A stretch of 64,000 nt of DNA, from positions 542,596-606,595 of the forward strand of contig VZRZ01002687.1 of the NCBI GenBank assembly GCA_013398175.1, written 5' to 3'. A program made the translations under genes and the position numbers. Shown piece by piece: positions 12,324 to 25,628 of this stretch (positions are counted from its first letter, which is position 1; each line of letters starts with the position of its first letter). Source of the stretch: Climacteris rufus. Its lineage: Eukaryota; Chordata; Aves; Passeriformes; Climacteridae. The notes below the pieces were generated by a model that was given only the letters and a program-made list of their open reading frames with translations, was not told where the DNA came from and searched no databases.

Positions 12324-15300
12324 GGGATGGATTAACTATTTCCTCATTGCTCACACAGTCCTGCACTTCCACTGGCTCTCACTGCAGCCCTGGGGCCAGA
12401 ATTAATACAAGGTATTGATTTGAGCCATCAGCCCCCTGGGAGCAGTGTGGAAACAATGATCTTACCACCAGGGAGTCCAGGAGAGAGCAGAAGCTAAGTG
12501 CTGTCATAGCCTGGAAGATGAAGGAAAAAGAATAAACAGCACCATGCAGCAATCCCGCACCACCCACACCTCCCAGTGGAAAGCCTCTGCCTCTGGTCTG
12601 GATGTCCAAGGTAGCCCAAAGCACCAAAAGCAGCTGCAGCCAGGGATAGACACTTCTAACATGTACATAAATCTAAATAAATGTATGATTCCCACTCACA
12701 TGCTTTCCTGACAGCCAGCTGTTCCCTTTGATCGCTGTTATCGTCACTCAGAGATTAATGTCACTGCCTGGGACAGCTTATTAGTAATTTTTATTACAAA
12801 GCATATATATTGGGCTGGTAGTGAGCAAAAGCTAAGCCTTTGAGTAAATAAAACACTAGGACAGCTCGCAGGGAATGACACAGAACAGATATCTGTGGGG
12901 TCCTTACCCTGGCTCTGAAAGCCAATAATGGCAGGAGGTCAAAGAGCACTGGCTTAATTGTCCAGCGAATTAATGGTGACGAACGTCTGTTTCCCCTCTT
13001 GTTAAAACTGACACCAGATATTTCAGAGAAAGCAGGAGGACACTTGGCTACAAAGGAATGTTTTGATGGCTGAAGCTGAGATTGTTGCCAGCCCCAGCCT
13101 GTCAGAGCAGTGCAGGTCAAATGGAGCCACTGTAGGAAACTGCTGCTGACTCCAGCACAAACCAGAACCTTCTGGGCCCAGTCGAGCAGACATGGATTAT
13201 ACTGCTCACTTTGGAAAGAAAGATTTTTTGCTTGTATTTAATAAAAAAGTCACATCTACACCTTTGAATATACAAGCATTAATAAAAAAAAAGCAAAATA
13301 AAACTTAGAGGAGTGTGAACGGCACCATAAAAATCAGCCTGCGCTTGTTTCCTCTCATTTTGAAGAAAGATCGACAGCAACAGGAAAAAAAGTAATACCA
13401 GAACACATTGCAAAGAGCAAAGAATTTCTTTACATTTTCTCTCTCCAGAAAATGTCCCTCTTTCATTGTCCTGTGCAACCCTGTTTCAACAATGCATCTC
13501 TTAGTGGAAAGTGTCATCATGGGAGGAGTAAAAAACTGGGAAACACAAGGGGACCACTTTCACCCAGTTAGTGACATTTTGTGTGCTGGCTAATACTTTT
13601 CTATTGAAATAACTCTTCCACAGTGAAGAATGAGGTCTACTTATTTATTTTCTTCCTGTTGCTCAATCTCATTTCAATTCAGATTTTCATGTGTAGCAGT
13701 AGGAACAAGGATGAAAGCTCCCCTTTGTTTTAAGGTGGTTATGTTAGTTTTGAGCTGTTGTGAAAGAGACTGTAGGGCACATCTTTCCCCTTCATCTGAG
13801 TATACATGAACCCCTCTGGTGTTTAATTTAAGCTTCATAAACAAGGAACAAGCACTTTCTGAATATTAAAAATACAGTATCAACCTACTATCAACCTGAG
13901 AACCACAATGGGACTTCTGATGTGGTAAGTCATTCCCCTCATTATGGGACATGCTGACAACTTTAATTAATAGTCGTAATATATAACACTGTTAACAAGG
14001 ATGTATAACATTGAATTAGGTGACTAAAGTCTAAGTATTCTTTCAGCAGTGTTTTCTACAGAGGTCATGATGACCAGGGAACAGCCACACTGGTTTTCAA
14101 GTAAATCTATGTGCTCAGTCTCTGGCTGAGCTAATTATAATGGTGCCTTTAGCATCACTGTCCTTAAGTGTCTGCCAGCATGTCCCTAACAAACCACCAG
14201 GTTCATGCTTTTCTAGCCCAGACAGAAGAGCCTGATTATCAGGTCAGACTCAATTCATCTCCCAGGCCAGTGCACTTCCATCCCACATGAATCCAGCTTA
14301 GCTGAACTTCAATTATCAGCAGAGAAGTTAGTGACAAGGCATCATTGAACAGTGTATTTGTTTGCTTCTGGCTTCTGCCCCTAATCAATACCTAGGGGAG
14401 GAAGGCTGCTGGGTCTGTAGGGCTAAAAAGACTTAACACGGTCTTCAAGGGCTAAGGGAGGCATCTGGCTCAGCAGTTCCAGCATGAGGATGGCCTGACC
14501 TGCATGTGGGCACCAGACAAGCAACCGTCCCTGCAGGCCCCATGGCCCATGTCCTACCAGACAAGCAAAATTAATAGTGGGGCTTTTGCAGTAAAAGCCT
14601 GTAAGCCGCAGCTTTGAAAAGGGCAGTGGTCAGGACGCAGTCCATGCAACCTGTGACAGAGCTGGTGGTACAGGGCAGAGCACCACTGAAATGCCAGGGA
14701 CACAACTGGGTATAAAGTCGGTGGCATGAAGTGTGATTCTGATAAATAAAGTCTATGTGCTGCATGTGTGGCCCTTGGAGTCACTCTAGAGCTGAACACA
14801 TCTACAAGGAAGACACAATCTATGCTGCAAGAAACACTTTCTGTTCAGGTGTTTTATGAAATCCATATTTTGGCTTGTTATTATCACGCCTTTTCAGGTG
14901 TCAGGACAGAAAAAAGAAATTCAGCTATTGCTTTACATGATTTTCAAACTCACAAGAGCAAAACCCCAAGCAAGTACCCAGAAAATCCAAGCCTCCTTAT
15001 CTCAGCCGACTCCCCTGGTGACGCAACACACTCTGCACTGTGCTGAGCAACACAGCAGCAAACACTGATCTTCATGTCTAAGCATCCAAGCCCAAGTGGC
15101 ACATGTGCTATTTTAGCACCTCTGGGGACCGTTCTGGGAGATAATGTAATTAATATTATCTTGGTGACGGCTATTTACCACATCCCACTGGGAAACTGCA
15201 ATCTGTGCTCGTGGAACTTGAACCCAATTAATACCCACTTCCTACCAGTTTCAGGTGTCTCCTAATTTAAAGATACATTTACAGACAAAACAGGTCAGTA

Positions 15301-17903
15301 ACTCTTCCCAGTGAGTCAAACAGTATCTTAATCACTCGTGTTTAATAGGAAACAAATGACTGAGCACTGATAAAGTTCACCATTATGCTTTTGAGGAAAA
15401 GAAAAGTGACTATAGAACAATCTGATAAAGGGAGAATTTGCTTCCTGTGCAACTCGATATTTATAAACCTTCTCAGTCAGGGGGCAAAAAAGGAAATAAT
15501 TTCAGCTGGCTGAAGCTGACATTCCAAAATACATTTTAAAATGACAACACAAACAGGACCCCAGCTGAAAACAGTGCTTATGGGAAAAATATGCAGAAAT
15601 AGGAGGCAGGAAGGCCGTAACTCTGTCAGCTCCTTGGCATGGGCTCACGAGGTGTCTGTGGATATTCCTGCACCTCACATGGCACAGACCCACCCTCAGC
15701 CTCTCCAACAGCAACTAGGGACATGGGGTGTTGGGATAGCAGGTGGAAGCAGGATTTTCTGGTTCTGTTTTCCACCTTCAATGGAATGACTTGATTTAAC
15801 CACCTCTGTCTCCAGCAAAAAAAAAGGCATGAGGACATGGCATTTTTTTTTCAATCTAAAGGCTAGACTTTCAGTCTTACCAAGATTTTCAGTTATTTTC
15901 CATGCTTTTCTATATTTAACCCTCTTGAAATGCAGGCAGTGATTTCCCCGAAGCCTGACTAGTGTCTCAAGAGCAGAACTTTAAACCACAACAGCCTCAA
16001 GTCCAGCACCTACAACTCCCGCTGATTCCGTCAGGAACCACACATGCCAGCAAGCCCTTCAACAAGCCCCTTGAAAGAGGGAGAGATAAGCACCCTAACT
16101 GAGGAGTCCACTCTGCACAAAATTATAAGTGCAGAGTATTTCTGGAGTAAGTGCTGTTTTCCAAGGCTTCCTGGCATGGAAGTTTTTCATGGGAGAATAA
16201 CATGGGAGATGTGGAAGAGTGCTTATAGTGATAGCAAAAATAAAAATAAATTATTTGTATGTTGTGCCTAAAAAGGCAGTGTTCTCAATTGTTAAAAAAA
16301 GAAATGTTTATCTCCCAGAATTAGAGAAAAAAAGATGGGGGGAAAAACCCCAGTAGGAGGTGCACCTATTTTGTTTCACATTTTCCATGTTAGTTGACGA
16401 CAAAGCCATTCGTGCTTTGCTGCCTTGGCTTCAGATATCAAGTAAAATATTTCTGAGTTGCTTTTAAAGTATATTAATATAAATAATAAAACCAACACAA
16501 CCCGTGGCTTTTCAGCAGTGCCTTCTACTTAAAGACATAAAAGCATTTTGCAAACAAAAATAGCGGAGGCTTTTCCAGCTTAAAGATGAATTTTGTCCTC
16601 ACATAAATTAGCATGACATTTACAGTCCTGTTGAGACACTCCACATGTGCAACTGGGAAAAGAAATTATCACAGGCAGTTTAAATGCCCAGGTTTAATTA
16701 GAAAAAAAGAACCAAAATAAAACCAGACCCATTCTTCTTGAACAGTTTTCCAGTTGATACTGTCAGATGATGTAAGAACACTAGGGCTGCTAGATGTTAG
16801 AGGGAAAAGCATTCTTAAATTTGCTTTAATCAGCTCAGCTCTGGAGAGAGAACACACACAGGTGTGGATGCCCTTCACCACCTCCATAAAGCTGGTCATT
16901 TGTTCAGGGGGTTGCACATCACCTTCCTACTGCTGGGAGAACAAGCACCTGGAGAGAGCAAGATCTGCAAGAAAAGCCTGACATTCACCCTTTACCAGAC
17001 ACACGAGAATCCAAAGGCACCGAAGTTTAATTACTCCCACTGCTCACAGGACAACTTGGCATTTGCTTTTCTGCAGTGCCTGGAGGCCAACAAATTCAGG
17101 ACCTCTTTGTACAAGGCAACACATGAACACAGATCCCATCCCCGAAGAGTTTCCAGCTCAGTACAGCAGCCAAAAGCACTCCCTGTGACATCCTGAACTC
17201 ATTGCTGTCACTGGGGATGTTGCCTTTGCCTTCAGCAAGGGTTAGCACTTCATCCCCTGTGGCTTCAGAGGGTCACAGTTTTCCCACTCATCAACACAAT
17301 TGCTTTCTGAGGAAGGCCCATTTTTCAAAACGGGGTGGTATTACTGAAAAAACATTAAAAGTTGCCAGGAACAATCAAGGACTGTACATGCACCGTTGTC
17401 CAGAGCTGACTGCATTTCAAACAGATTCAATAAAAACATGAGGATGGAAAGAATACTGAAGAATTAAAACAAAGTCAGACCAGGTGCTTTTGCTCACTTT
17501 CACCCTGATATCTCTCGTCTTTCTGTCTTCTGCCCATCTCTAACATTTTCAGCATGAACTACTTTTTATTTTCCAGTTTTGTTCTCTTTCCACCTCTTGT
17601 TGACTACCAGCCTCTGATGACACCTTCTATCTCTGACCTTTTTTAAACTGAACTGCTACCCCTCTATATCCTTCCTACTTTTGAAAGCAAGCCTAGGAAT
17701 AGGGGCTTGGAGCCTCTTGCTCTTCTCTTCCCTCGTTTCAGGGAAATGCCACTAGGAGTGGACTGCAACAGGCACAGCTCAGTCTCTGAAGAATAAAACA
17801 CAAGGGATTTTCCATTTGAAATCACTGGCCAGGGGCCTATTCATCCTCTTCAAGAGCTGACACATTAAGACAACTGAATAGAAGGAATTTATGGCAATTT
17901 GCT
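12324..17903. other. Intronic sequence without genes
   Basis: No gene is seen. The block 12690-13110 is a weak candidate for a conserved non-coding element. It has TAAT/ATTA homeodomain-like cores (for example GCGAATTAATGG near 12965), retains CpGs and has no repeat character. At 15140-15160 a short GATAAT...ATTATC inverted repeat surrounds an AT-rich centre. Neither is more than suggestive. Confidence 0.5.
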
Positions 17904-17944
17904 CACACACACACAAAACCAACAACAACAACAAAAAAACAAAC
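17904..17944. repeat. Compound (CA)n-(AAC)n microsatellite
   Basis: Six CA units are followed by AAACC, about five AAC units and an A-rich tail with AAAC units. It is an ordinary intronic simple repeat. Confidence 0.9.
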
Positions 17945-20900
17945 CCAGGAACAGGATTTTGGTCTTGTCCTGAAATCCAAGAGAGATACAACAGCAGATG
18001 TCTTTCATCTATATGACCTTTTCCACTAAGACAAAAGAGAGACAGGATATTAAATCACAGTTTAAGATTTTTATGACTCTTGGCAAGCATTTATTTATTA
18101 TGGGTTTGTTTGTTTTGGGACTTTGTTTTTAGGCAAAGTGTTATTTTTTGTACTTTTCATGGAACTCCAACTGAAATACCATAAAAACGTCTGAGACAAA
18201 TTTCTTTTGGCTGATTTGCACATTTTCAAAGTCACAGGCTGACTCCCCTTCCAACTCACATTGCTCAAACCAGTGTGTTTAAACCAGGACAACCATATGA
18301 CACGAAGACAGCAATTGTTTTTTCACAAAGTCATGGGAAACCTTGATGATATGTGCCATCATCATGTGAGGGGGACAGCAAATCTTTTAACCAGCAGATC
18401 TAGATCAGGAATGCCCAGTGAAAATCCCTCAGTGACTACAGTGGAGAACACACGGTGACAGCAGGACACAGCACAAGGAATGTGGGAGAAAGCACAGATT
18501 AATTGCATTTGTCTTCTTAATTTGCTTACACCCTTGGCTGGAGAGAAGCTCTCCCTACCATGCTCAGCTTACCTTACAGATGACTAAGCAGATGGGAGGA
18601 TAGGGATACTACCAGGAAAGACAATCCAGGGGAAAGGACATTAACCTCAGACCCGGGGAAGATTAGTTTTAAGTCCTTCTTCAAGCACAGATTTCCCATG
18701 TTATTTTAGGCAAAGAGTTAGGCTGTGTAAACACCTTGTGAAAGAGCTCTGTGATCACAGATGGACTTGGAGATGCCTGAAGCAGACAGGGGTCTGTTCA
18801 CCCAGCCCCTCTGCCAGGGACTATTACCCTTGGAGAACAGCAGGTTTAATGGGCTGTGCTCCTCATTCACAACTCCCATTATCCCAGCGGGCTCTGATCC
18901 ATGCCTGCAGGTACATCCCACCTAAAGCTATACAGCATCTCAACTCTGAGGCCTTCATCTCGCCCTCAGTCAGCTCCCAGCACAGACATGAACCAGGAGC
19001 ATTTCCTAAGCCTCCCTTTGATATTGATGGCTGTAAACACATTAAAGACGGAGAAACCCTAAAGCCAGATAGAAATTTTCAGTGAAACATTTTTCCCTCA
19101 GAAAATACTGATCAGCCAAAAGCAAATGTTTCACAGATGTGTCACTTCTGATAACATTTTATTTTTAAATGAAGGAAATCTAAAAGGTCTTCAGTAAGAT
19201 TAAAATAGTGTTTCAACTTCTGATTCCAAACTTTTTTTATTCCTTTTAAAATATTACATTATATCATAAGGAATAAAGTAGTTGTTACCATTTATTCCCA
19301 AATAAAACATATAGGTTGAGTTCAAACATTTTTTTCCTCAGATTTATCTTTCACAGCACATTAGGAATGTTTTTATTCCCTTTGTCTTAGAATAGAAATA
19401 TGTTTTCTTGAAATTTGGGAAGAAAAACAAACAAACAAGCAAAACCCCAAAACAGGACAACAGCAAAACCTTTGGCCTTCAAAACCTCCCCAAGGCCCTC
19501 AGCTCTTGCAGTCGTGAGGGCAGGTAAGGACAGGCTGGAACTCTGCGTGTTCTTTCTGAGTGACTAAAACACGACAGGGGCCAAATGCAACCACATGATA
19601 CTTCCAAAACGAGAACACATATGGCTGAGCATTTCTGAAAAGTCAAAATCTGCTCGCACCAAAATCAATGGGCATTTTACTCTTGACTTCTTGGAAGCAG
19701 GGTTAAGTCAACACCGGGTAAGATGGGAAAATCCCAATCAGAGATCAAGCACAGCGTTCCCCCTGAAGATTATTCATAAAGTGTGTGTAGACGTCACGAG
19801 AAAACAGAAGGTGCTACAGTGCTGTTATTTTTAAGCTGAGGGTGAGAAAATAGGCAGTGAAGCATAGAGCAGAACTTCGTACGTTGCTTTGTCACCAGTC
19901 TTGTTAAGGAGCTCGGGGAATTTATTTTAGGGAGAAAAAATTTGTAGTTATTTCTGTTTTTTCCATTCAGAATAGACTTAAATTTATGTGAACTTTTACA
20001 TGTTTTTTTGAATATTTCTGAATTTTCTGAGGGTATTTCTTTCTGAATGCTGTTTTTCTATGACCCACTCGATTTTCAGAACCACTAAAGATGTCCAAGA
20101 ATACTTCTCTAAACTACCTAAGAGTTATATTCTCCAGTACCCATCTTGTACAGAATTTAAATCAGCCTGCAAAGCTGCTGCAGAATTGTGTCTTCCTTCT
20201 TTTGCAAAGAGCAATCAATTCGGAGAAGCTGAGGCAGACACAGAAGTGGATCACAGGGAGCATCTGTGCACAAAGAGGGAGACCAGTTCTAATCATCAGC
20301 ATTGCAGGACTGTAATCCTTGAACCCAGGCATGAGCAATTATCAGTGTGAGAGCATAATTTATTCCTTGTAGTCAGACACAAGATGAATATCCCATTGGG
20401 CACCAGTTAGATTGTTACACTCATTTTAGAAAGCTTAGCAATACCACTTATCATGTATGAAACAGCACAAATGGCAGGCAGCCTGAGCTCAGATGAGTTT
20501 AATAAAGGGCTTCACTAAGTTTGCACTGTGCTCTTATCATGCAGGGGGTCAAAAATCCTGGCATGTAAAAGGAAGTCTAGCAGCTTCTTGGACTTCTGTA
20601 CTAAAACCTTCCTATGCTTGAAATCTCTCAACCAACATGCAGAACTTCATGCCCGCAAACCTTTAGAGTATGCTACTCAATTCACCACAAAAAAAGGAAA
20701 CATAATAAAAGTACAGGATTTCAACACCAGGATCTTAGACACATATCTAATTTAACTGATGGCACACAGGAGTAGCCCTGTCTCAATTATTATTAATAAC
20801 ACTCACAACCCACCTGTCTGATAGTTAACAGGGGAAAAACCCAGAAATCTCTCCGTATCTCCCACTCAGAATCACAGCTCCATTTCAATAAATGCACTAA
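17945..20900. other. Intronic sequence without genes
   Basis: No exon or transposon is recognised. A short (AAAC)n-like A-rich stretch lies around 19424-19460. AT-rich low-CpG sequence dominates 19090-19400 and 19900-20060. Confidence 0.5.
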
Positions 20901-22735
20901 CAATTTACAGTTTGTAAGCACCAGAGCCTGGTCCAACAGCTGGGACCTTCCCCTGCCATCCGCTCGGGGGGATGTTCCCCAAGCATCGTCCCTTCCTTCC
21001 CTGCTGCTGCTTTTCCCATCCCAGTGCTGACAAGCCTCAGCCACCCACTTTATGAAGCTGGACAAAAGCAGCCACTCAGTGTGGCTTGGCTGAGGTGTAA
21101 AATGTATCAGACAGGAATTTGGGCTTGCCCAGCCCAGCAGTCCCAAGCGCAACTGCGACACCCGCAATTAGGGCTTGTGGAGAACACACATCGTTACAGC
21201 TTCACCCCTGGGCATTCACCAAAAGAGAGATTTGCTTTTCTAATTGGCTCAATATTTTGAGAAGGTAAATGGTGAATAATAACAGCCCGGGCAGGAATAT
21301 GAGATGGGATGAAAGCAATACAAACTCCTCGTTTACGCTCTCGGCTTCATGGCGTGAGCCACATGTTGATTGACTTCCAGCCCCAGGAGGAAACTGTCCT
21401 GCAGGAGACATCCATCCTCCCTCACAGCACCACGGGGAGCGCCCAGGGATGCCTCTCCTGGCTTGGGTCACCTCAGCTGGCTTTTGGCCTCGGCGAACTA
21501 CACTATATTTCTGTGCAACTACAAACCTCATTTGCAGAGCGATAAGTTTCCCGCAGAGTTAGGAACTCACTTCCCTTGTTGCAGAGAAGAAATAAACAGT
21601 TCTTTGAGGGGAATGGCAGTATTTAATTTGCATGGGCTGGATACTATTCCAAAGCTGAAGCTAGGTAAAATGTTAATTTCTGCAAAGCACTTCCTCAACA
21701 AAAGCAGCTTTATAAATGAAATTTGATAATAACAGTAAATCTAACATTATTTTTCCAGCGATTCTGAAACCATATACTCGGTTGTCTCAAATTCAAGGAA
21801 AAAAAAAATCAAAACAGCAACATCCATCATGAGGTTAACTACAACTCGTCACACTTAACCTCTGATAATTTAACCATGAGGAGTACCTTTTGCTTATAAA
21901 AGCTGCAGCAAATGTAATGCAATCTATAAATATCACTGAGGCCACTGGTGGCTGAGCTGTGGAGTTTAACCTCTGGGTTGCTGATTTAAATCTGTTGGAT
22001 TATGAGCACAGTGTGCTGCAGCCACTGACTGCTGCCCAGGTTCAGTGCTGACAGATGTCCCTTCCCAGAGCTGGAGAGGGGAATGAATGAATGAAAAGCC
22101 TCCACACCATTCATGGCTGCCAAACTGCACATTTTTAAACACAACCGAGACTCGCATCCTTCCACCACCTGCTGCTGCAGCAGCTCCAAATATCTCTCCT
22201 GCACTCGGTCTACCTTTTTATTTTTCTATGCATGCCGTTGTTTCAAGTCTTTTCGCTTTTTTGCAAAAGCCTAGAGCCTTCTCGCCTCAATGCCAGGGAC
22301 ATAATTCTCCTGTGTGCAGGGCGGAGCGTGACCTCAGTCTTCTGCTCTCCCCGAAAGAGCGAATCTTCCATTGACGTCAAGGGCTCAGCACACAGAGGGA
22401 GGGAGATAAGCATACTGGAGGCAGGATCTGCTTCGTGAATGAGAATTTTGCTGTAGGAATTTACAAGCCTCTCACAGCCTCCTCTCTTGATTAAAGCCGG
22501 CGGGATTATTTCACAAATTCAGCTGCTGCGTCCTGGCTATTGCAAATCTGTCTCCCACAGGGCTCTCTCCTGTTAACCCATCCTGACTGTTTGGGCAAGC
22601 CAAAACCCACCATTATCTGAAAAATGCAGGTCAGATGTAGAAAAGGTCGTGTCAGAGGGGAGTTGCTGACATCTCTCTGTATGGCATCACACACCTGTGA
22701 GCTCTGAGGAGCTCTTAGAAAACCTGCATCCTGCT
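20900..22735. promoter_or_regulatory. Candidate intronic regulatory block (weak)
   Basis: This unique-looking block keeps more CpGs than its neighbours. It contains a perfect CRE palindrome TGACGTCA at 22372-22379, an AGATAAG GATA motif at 22404-22410, a CGATAAG at 21540-21546 and several TAATT/ATTAA cores. A short (GAAT)n run is at 22081-22094. No coding exon is visible. Enhancer function is an inference from motif content only; cross-species conservation has not been examined. Confidence 0.25.
22372..22379. promoter_or_regulatory. Consensus cAMP-response element
   Basis: TGACGTCA is the full 8-bp palindromic CREB/ATF site, in the context CATTGACGTCAAGG. A given 8-mer is expected about once per 65 kb per strand by simple base counting, so one occurrence in the window is not surprising in itself. 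It is a candidate site only. Confidence 0.35.
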
Positions 22736-25584
22736 TGTGGTGCAGATTTTAAACAATATGGACCTGTGGGTTCAGCTACGAGGGGTTATACGCACTCTTA
22801 TGCATTCCTTCCTGAGGGAAAAGATGGGGATGTCCTGGGGCTCAGCAGAGTGCTGCAGAGGAGCTCTTTGTGAGTCAGTAGCCAGGGCAGGTGGGGCAGC
22901 ATGGGCAGAGCAGGCACACGGGGAAGGCTCCCCAGGAGCAGTGCTACACCAGCTGAGAGCCCCTGCAGCCAGCCTGGGCACAGTGCCAGCCCAACGTGGC
23001 ACTGCTGTTCACATGTCTGCAGCAAACCTGGACTGTGCAGGGCCAGGGATCTTTGGATCATGCTCTGCTCCATGTGCCCGGGGTCAGCAAAGGGACAACA
23101 GCCTCATCTGCCACCAGCTCCTCCTCTGCAGTGGAGCTTCCCAGCCTCACTTGGCTCCTGGGTCCTCTGGGACACAAGAACTGGGAAGCAACTTTGAGTT
23201 GCTTGGTTTAGACACACTCCAGCACCTTCGGAAACACACCCAGAGAGGACAGCACTCAGCACAAACACCAGGCTTTTGAGCAAAGCTGCTTATTACAAAT
23301 ACCATTACAACAACACAAACCCACAGCACAATCTGATTACACCATGGTGTACATTTAACCAGGATTATCTGATGCTATGTTTGTGTGAAGCTTTCCCCTA
23401 CTCTCACGCACAAGGCTGCTTCACCCTGGTTTTTATGCTGTTTTGCAGCCTATTGGTTGGTTATGCTTCACCTTTCTTTATTATGTGCCACCTCTGCAGG
23501 TGTTGCAGCTGTAAGCTGATAATGGCTGCACATAAACAGCAAGTTTTGGTGACAAGCAAGAGAAAACACAGGTTTGAAAAGGTACATGTGTAATAGCTAG
23601 ATGCCAACTTTCTGTAGCAAAATCTGGAGTGAAAGGAATGCTGTTGGTATGTCAGCAATACAGCCAGTGGTTTTCACGGCTGGACTGTTATACCTGGTGG
23701 AACATTAGGAGCTTCTGTACCTGAGGTTTAAGTAGAACTCCTGAAGAAAGTGATGCCCCTCTGCGCAGATGGTGTAACACATTACAGAATTTAAGAAATA
23801 TGAGTGATTGTACACTTAAAGCCTGAGTGAATCCTTAGTGTGACCTCTGAGGCTTTCTGCTGTTATACACCAGCACAGCTCACCTTCCCCATGCTGTCAA
23901 AGGCTGGGAGGACTGGGAAGAGGGGCTGGTTCATGGGCCCATAGGTGACTCATATTCCACAAAGCAAAAAATTAAAAAAAAAAACAACAAAATCCCCTTG
24001 TTTAAACAAAAGGTAAACAATGTAAATGAAATGTGAATGGACAGAAATGTATGAATTTCCTTACCAGCTCAGCCTACTTCAGGGTCAAAGCTCATTCATA
24101 AACGTTTTGGCATCGCAAAGGAAGGAACAAGATACTCACTTACAGCCAAGACCCTCCTCCTTTACTGTTTTCCTCCAGCCTTGACAGACCAGGGCAGGTA
24201 TGTTAGAACAATATAGGAAATGATCAGGTTCGATATACAGAAGACAATGCTGATGTGGTTTGCAGATAACTCACACACACAGCTGCAAGTTACTGGTTAA
24301 GGTTTCCCAGCCTTGATCAAACATTCAGTCATTGTTTCTGCTCGATACTTCATACAGCAACCTTTGAAAATGCCTACTGAAGTGTTTAATATGAAGCTGG
24401 GGAAGAGACAAAGGATAGATCATATCCTAACGTACAAGATCTCATTTTCTTTTTCTTACTCTTCCTACGCAAAACCACAAACTTTATAAACCGTGATAGT
24501 ATCAGTCTTAGTACCAAAGTCTTCCTGAAAAAAAATGTGACTCCCTGCCAAAAAGCTGCAGCAGTGAGTTCACCAGGTTGACTGCCCTTATGCCTTTTTT
24601 TTTCAAGCATTAAGTAATGTTCTATACCTTTCCAGCATATTGTAATATAATTAGAAGGCCCAAAACAACAAGACAAAAATATGCTAAAGCCTCAATATGA
24701 TCTTACACAGCACTTTTTTTATTCTCTAGTTATCTGTTCTTTCAAAAAATAGGGCACATGTTAACTTCCAAAATATTCCAATTGATTAAATTAAGGCATT
24801 TCCTCCAGTTCTCCTTCTTTTTCCTCTCCCCTTAGGATTTCAAATAAATTGCTGGTTGTCTAAATGCCAGGGGAAATCAAGAATTAAAATACAGAGCCAT
24901 CCAAAACATCCTCAAATCCGTAGTCTGACACTGTGGTTTCTGTCAGCGACCACACTTTCATCTTATTGGGATGCCCTTGAAAAAAACTCCTGCTGTCGGA
25001 AGCAAAACCTGTGCCCAATTCATGGAATACATGAATGCAGTATAAACCCTCACAGGCCAAGAAATTCCACAGACACCGCACAGATTAGCTGTGATAATAT
25101 CTTTTCCCATAATATTGAATGGCGACAAAAATAAAAGACGAATGTTTTCAACATTTAAAAATCTGGGGCCAGCCCAGCCCCTGAAGCAGGGCAGTGTGTG
25201 TACCACTGCAGGGGGAGAAGCTGCCCAAAAGCTGGCTTGTCTCCTAGTGGAAAAATCTACCTCATGGACGGAGACCTCAGGAGGTCACAGAGCCTTCACA
25301 GCAGCGCAGCATCCTCACTTTGACACTTGCTTGTCTTGCACCTCAGCTGTCAGACCTGTGCTTCAGGCACACCTTGCTTGGCACAGCAGCCTTGGGATGC
25401 TTAGTTCCTTAGGAAGGGATCAACATAATGTAGATCCAGGGAGGGGAAGCTTTGAATACACATTGTAAGCACCTCCACATTTTTCTTCTGCTTTAAAAAT
25501 CTCTCAGCCATAGGTGAGATCCTGTTTCCTGAGAACATGACAGATGCAGACAGTGACAGCTGGAGGGACAGGGTGTCAAATGGG
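22736..25584. other. Intronic sequence without genes, GC-rich at left
   Basis: About 22840-23200 is GC-rich and stop-poor in several frames but has few CpGs. The open frame at 22737-23279 (180 codons) is rich in Ala, Gly, Cys and Ser and overlaps long frames on the other strand, the signature of composition and not coding. The remainder is AT-rich, with short A runs near 23970-23990. Confidence 0.5.
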
Positions 25585-25628
25585 TTCTTAATTAATTTAG
25601 AGAAATCCTTTATATAATTAATTAAGAA
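25585..25628. repeat. 12-bp perfect inverted repeat
   Basis: TTCTTAATTAAT at 25585-25596 and ATTAATTAAGAA at 25617-25628 are exact reverse complements around a 20-nt AT-rich spacer. The stem could form a hairpin or carry paired TAAT homeodomain cores. No transposon termini are evident around it. Confidence 0.9.

Noticed and set aside
22737..23279. 180-codon plus-strand frame
   Set aside because: GC-rich composition opens frames on both strands at once; the translation is not recognisable and has no conserved pattern.
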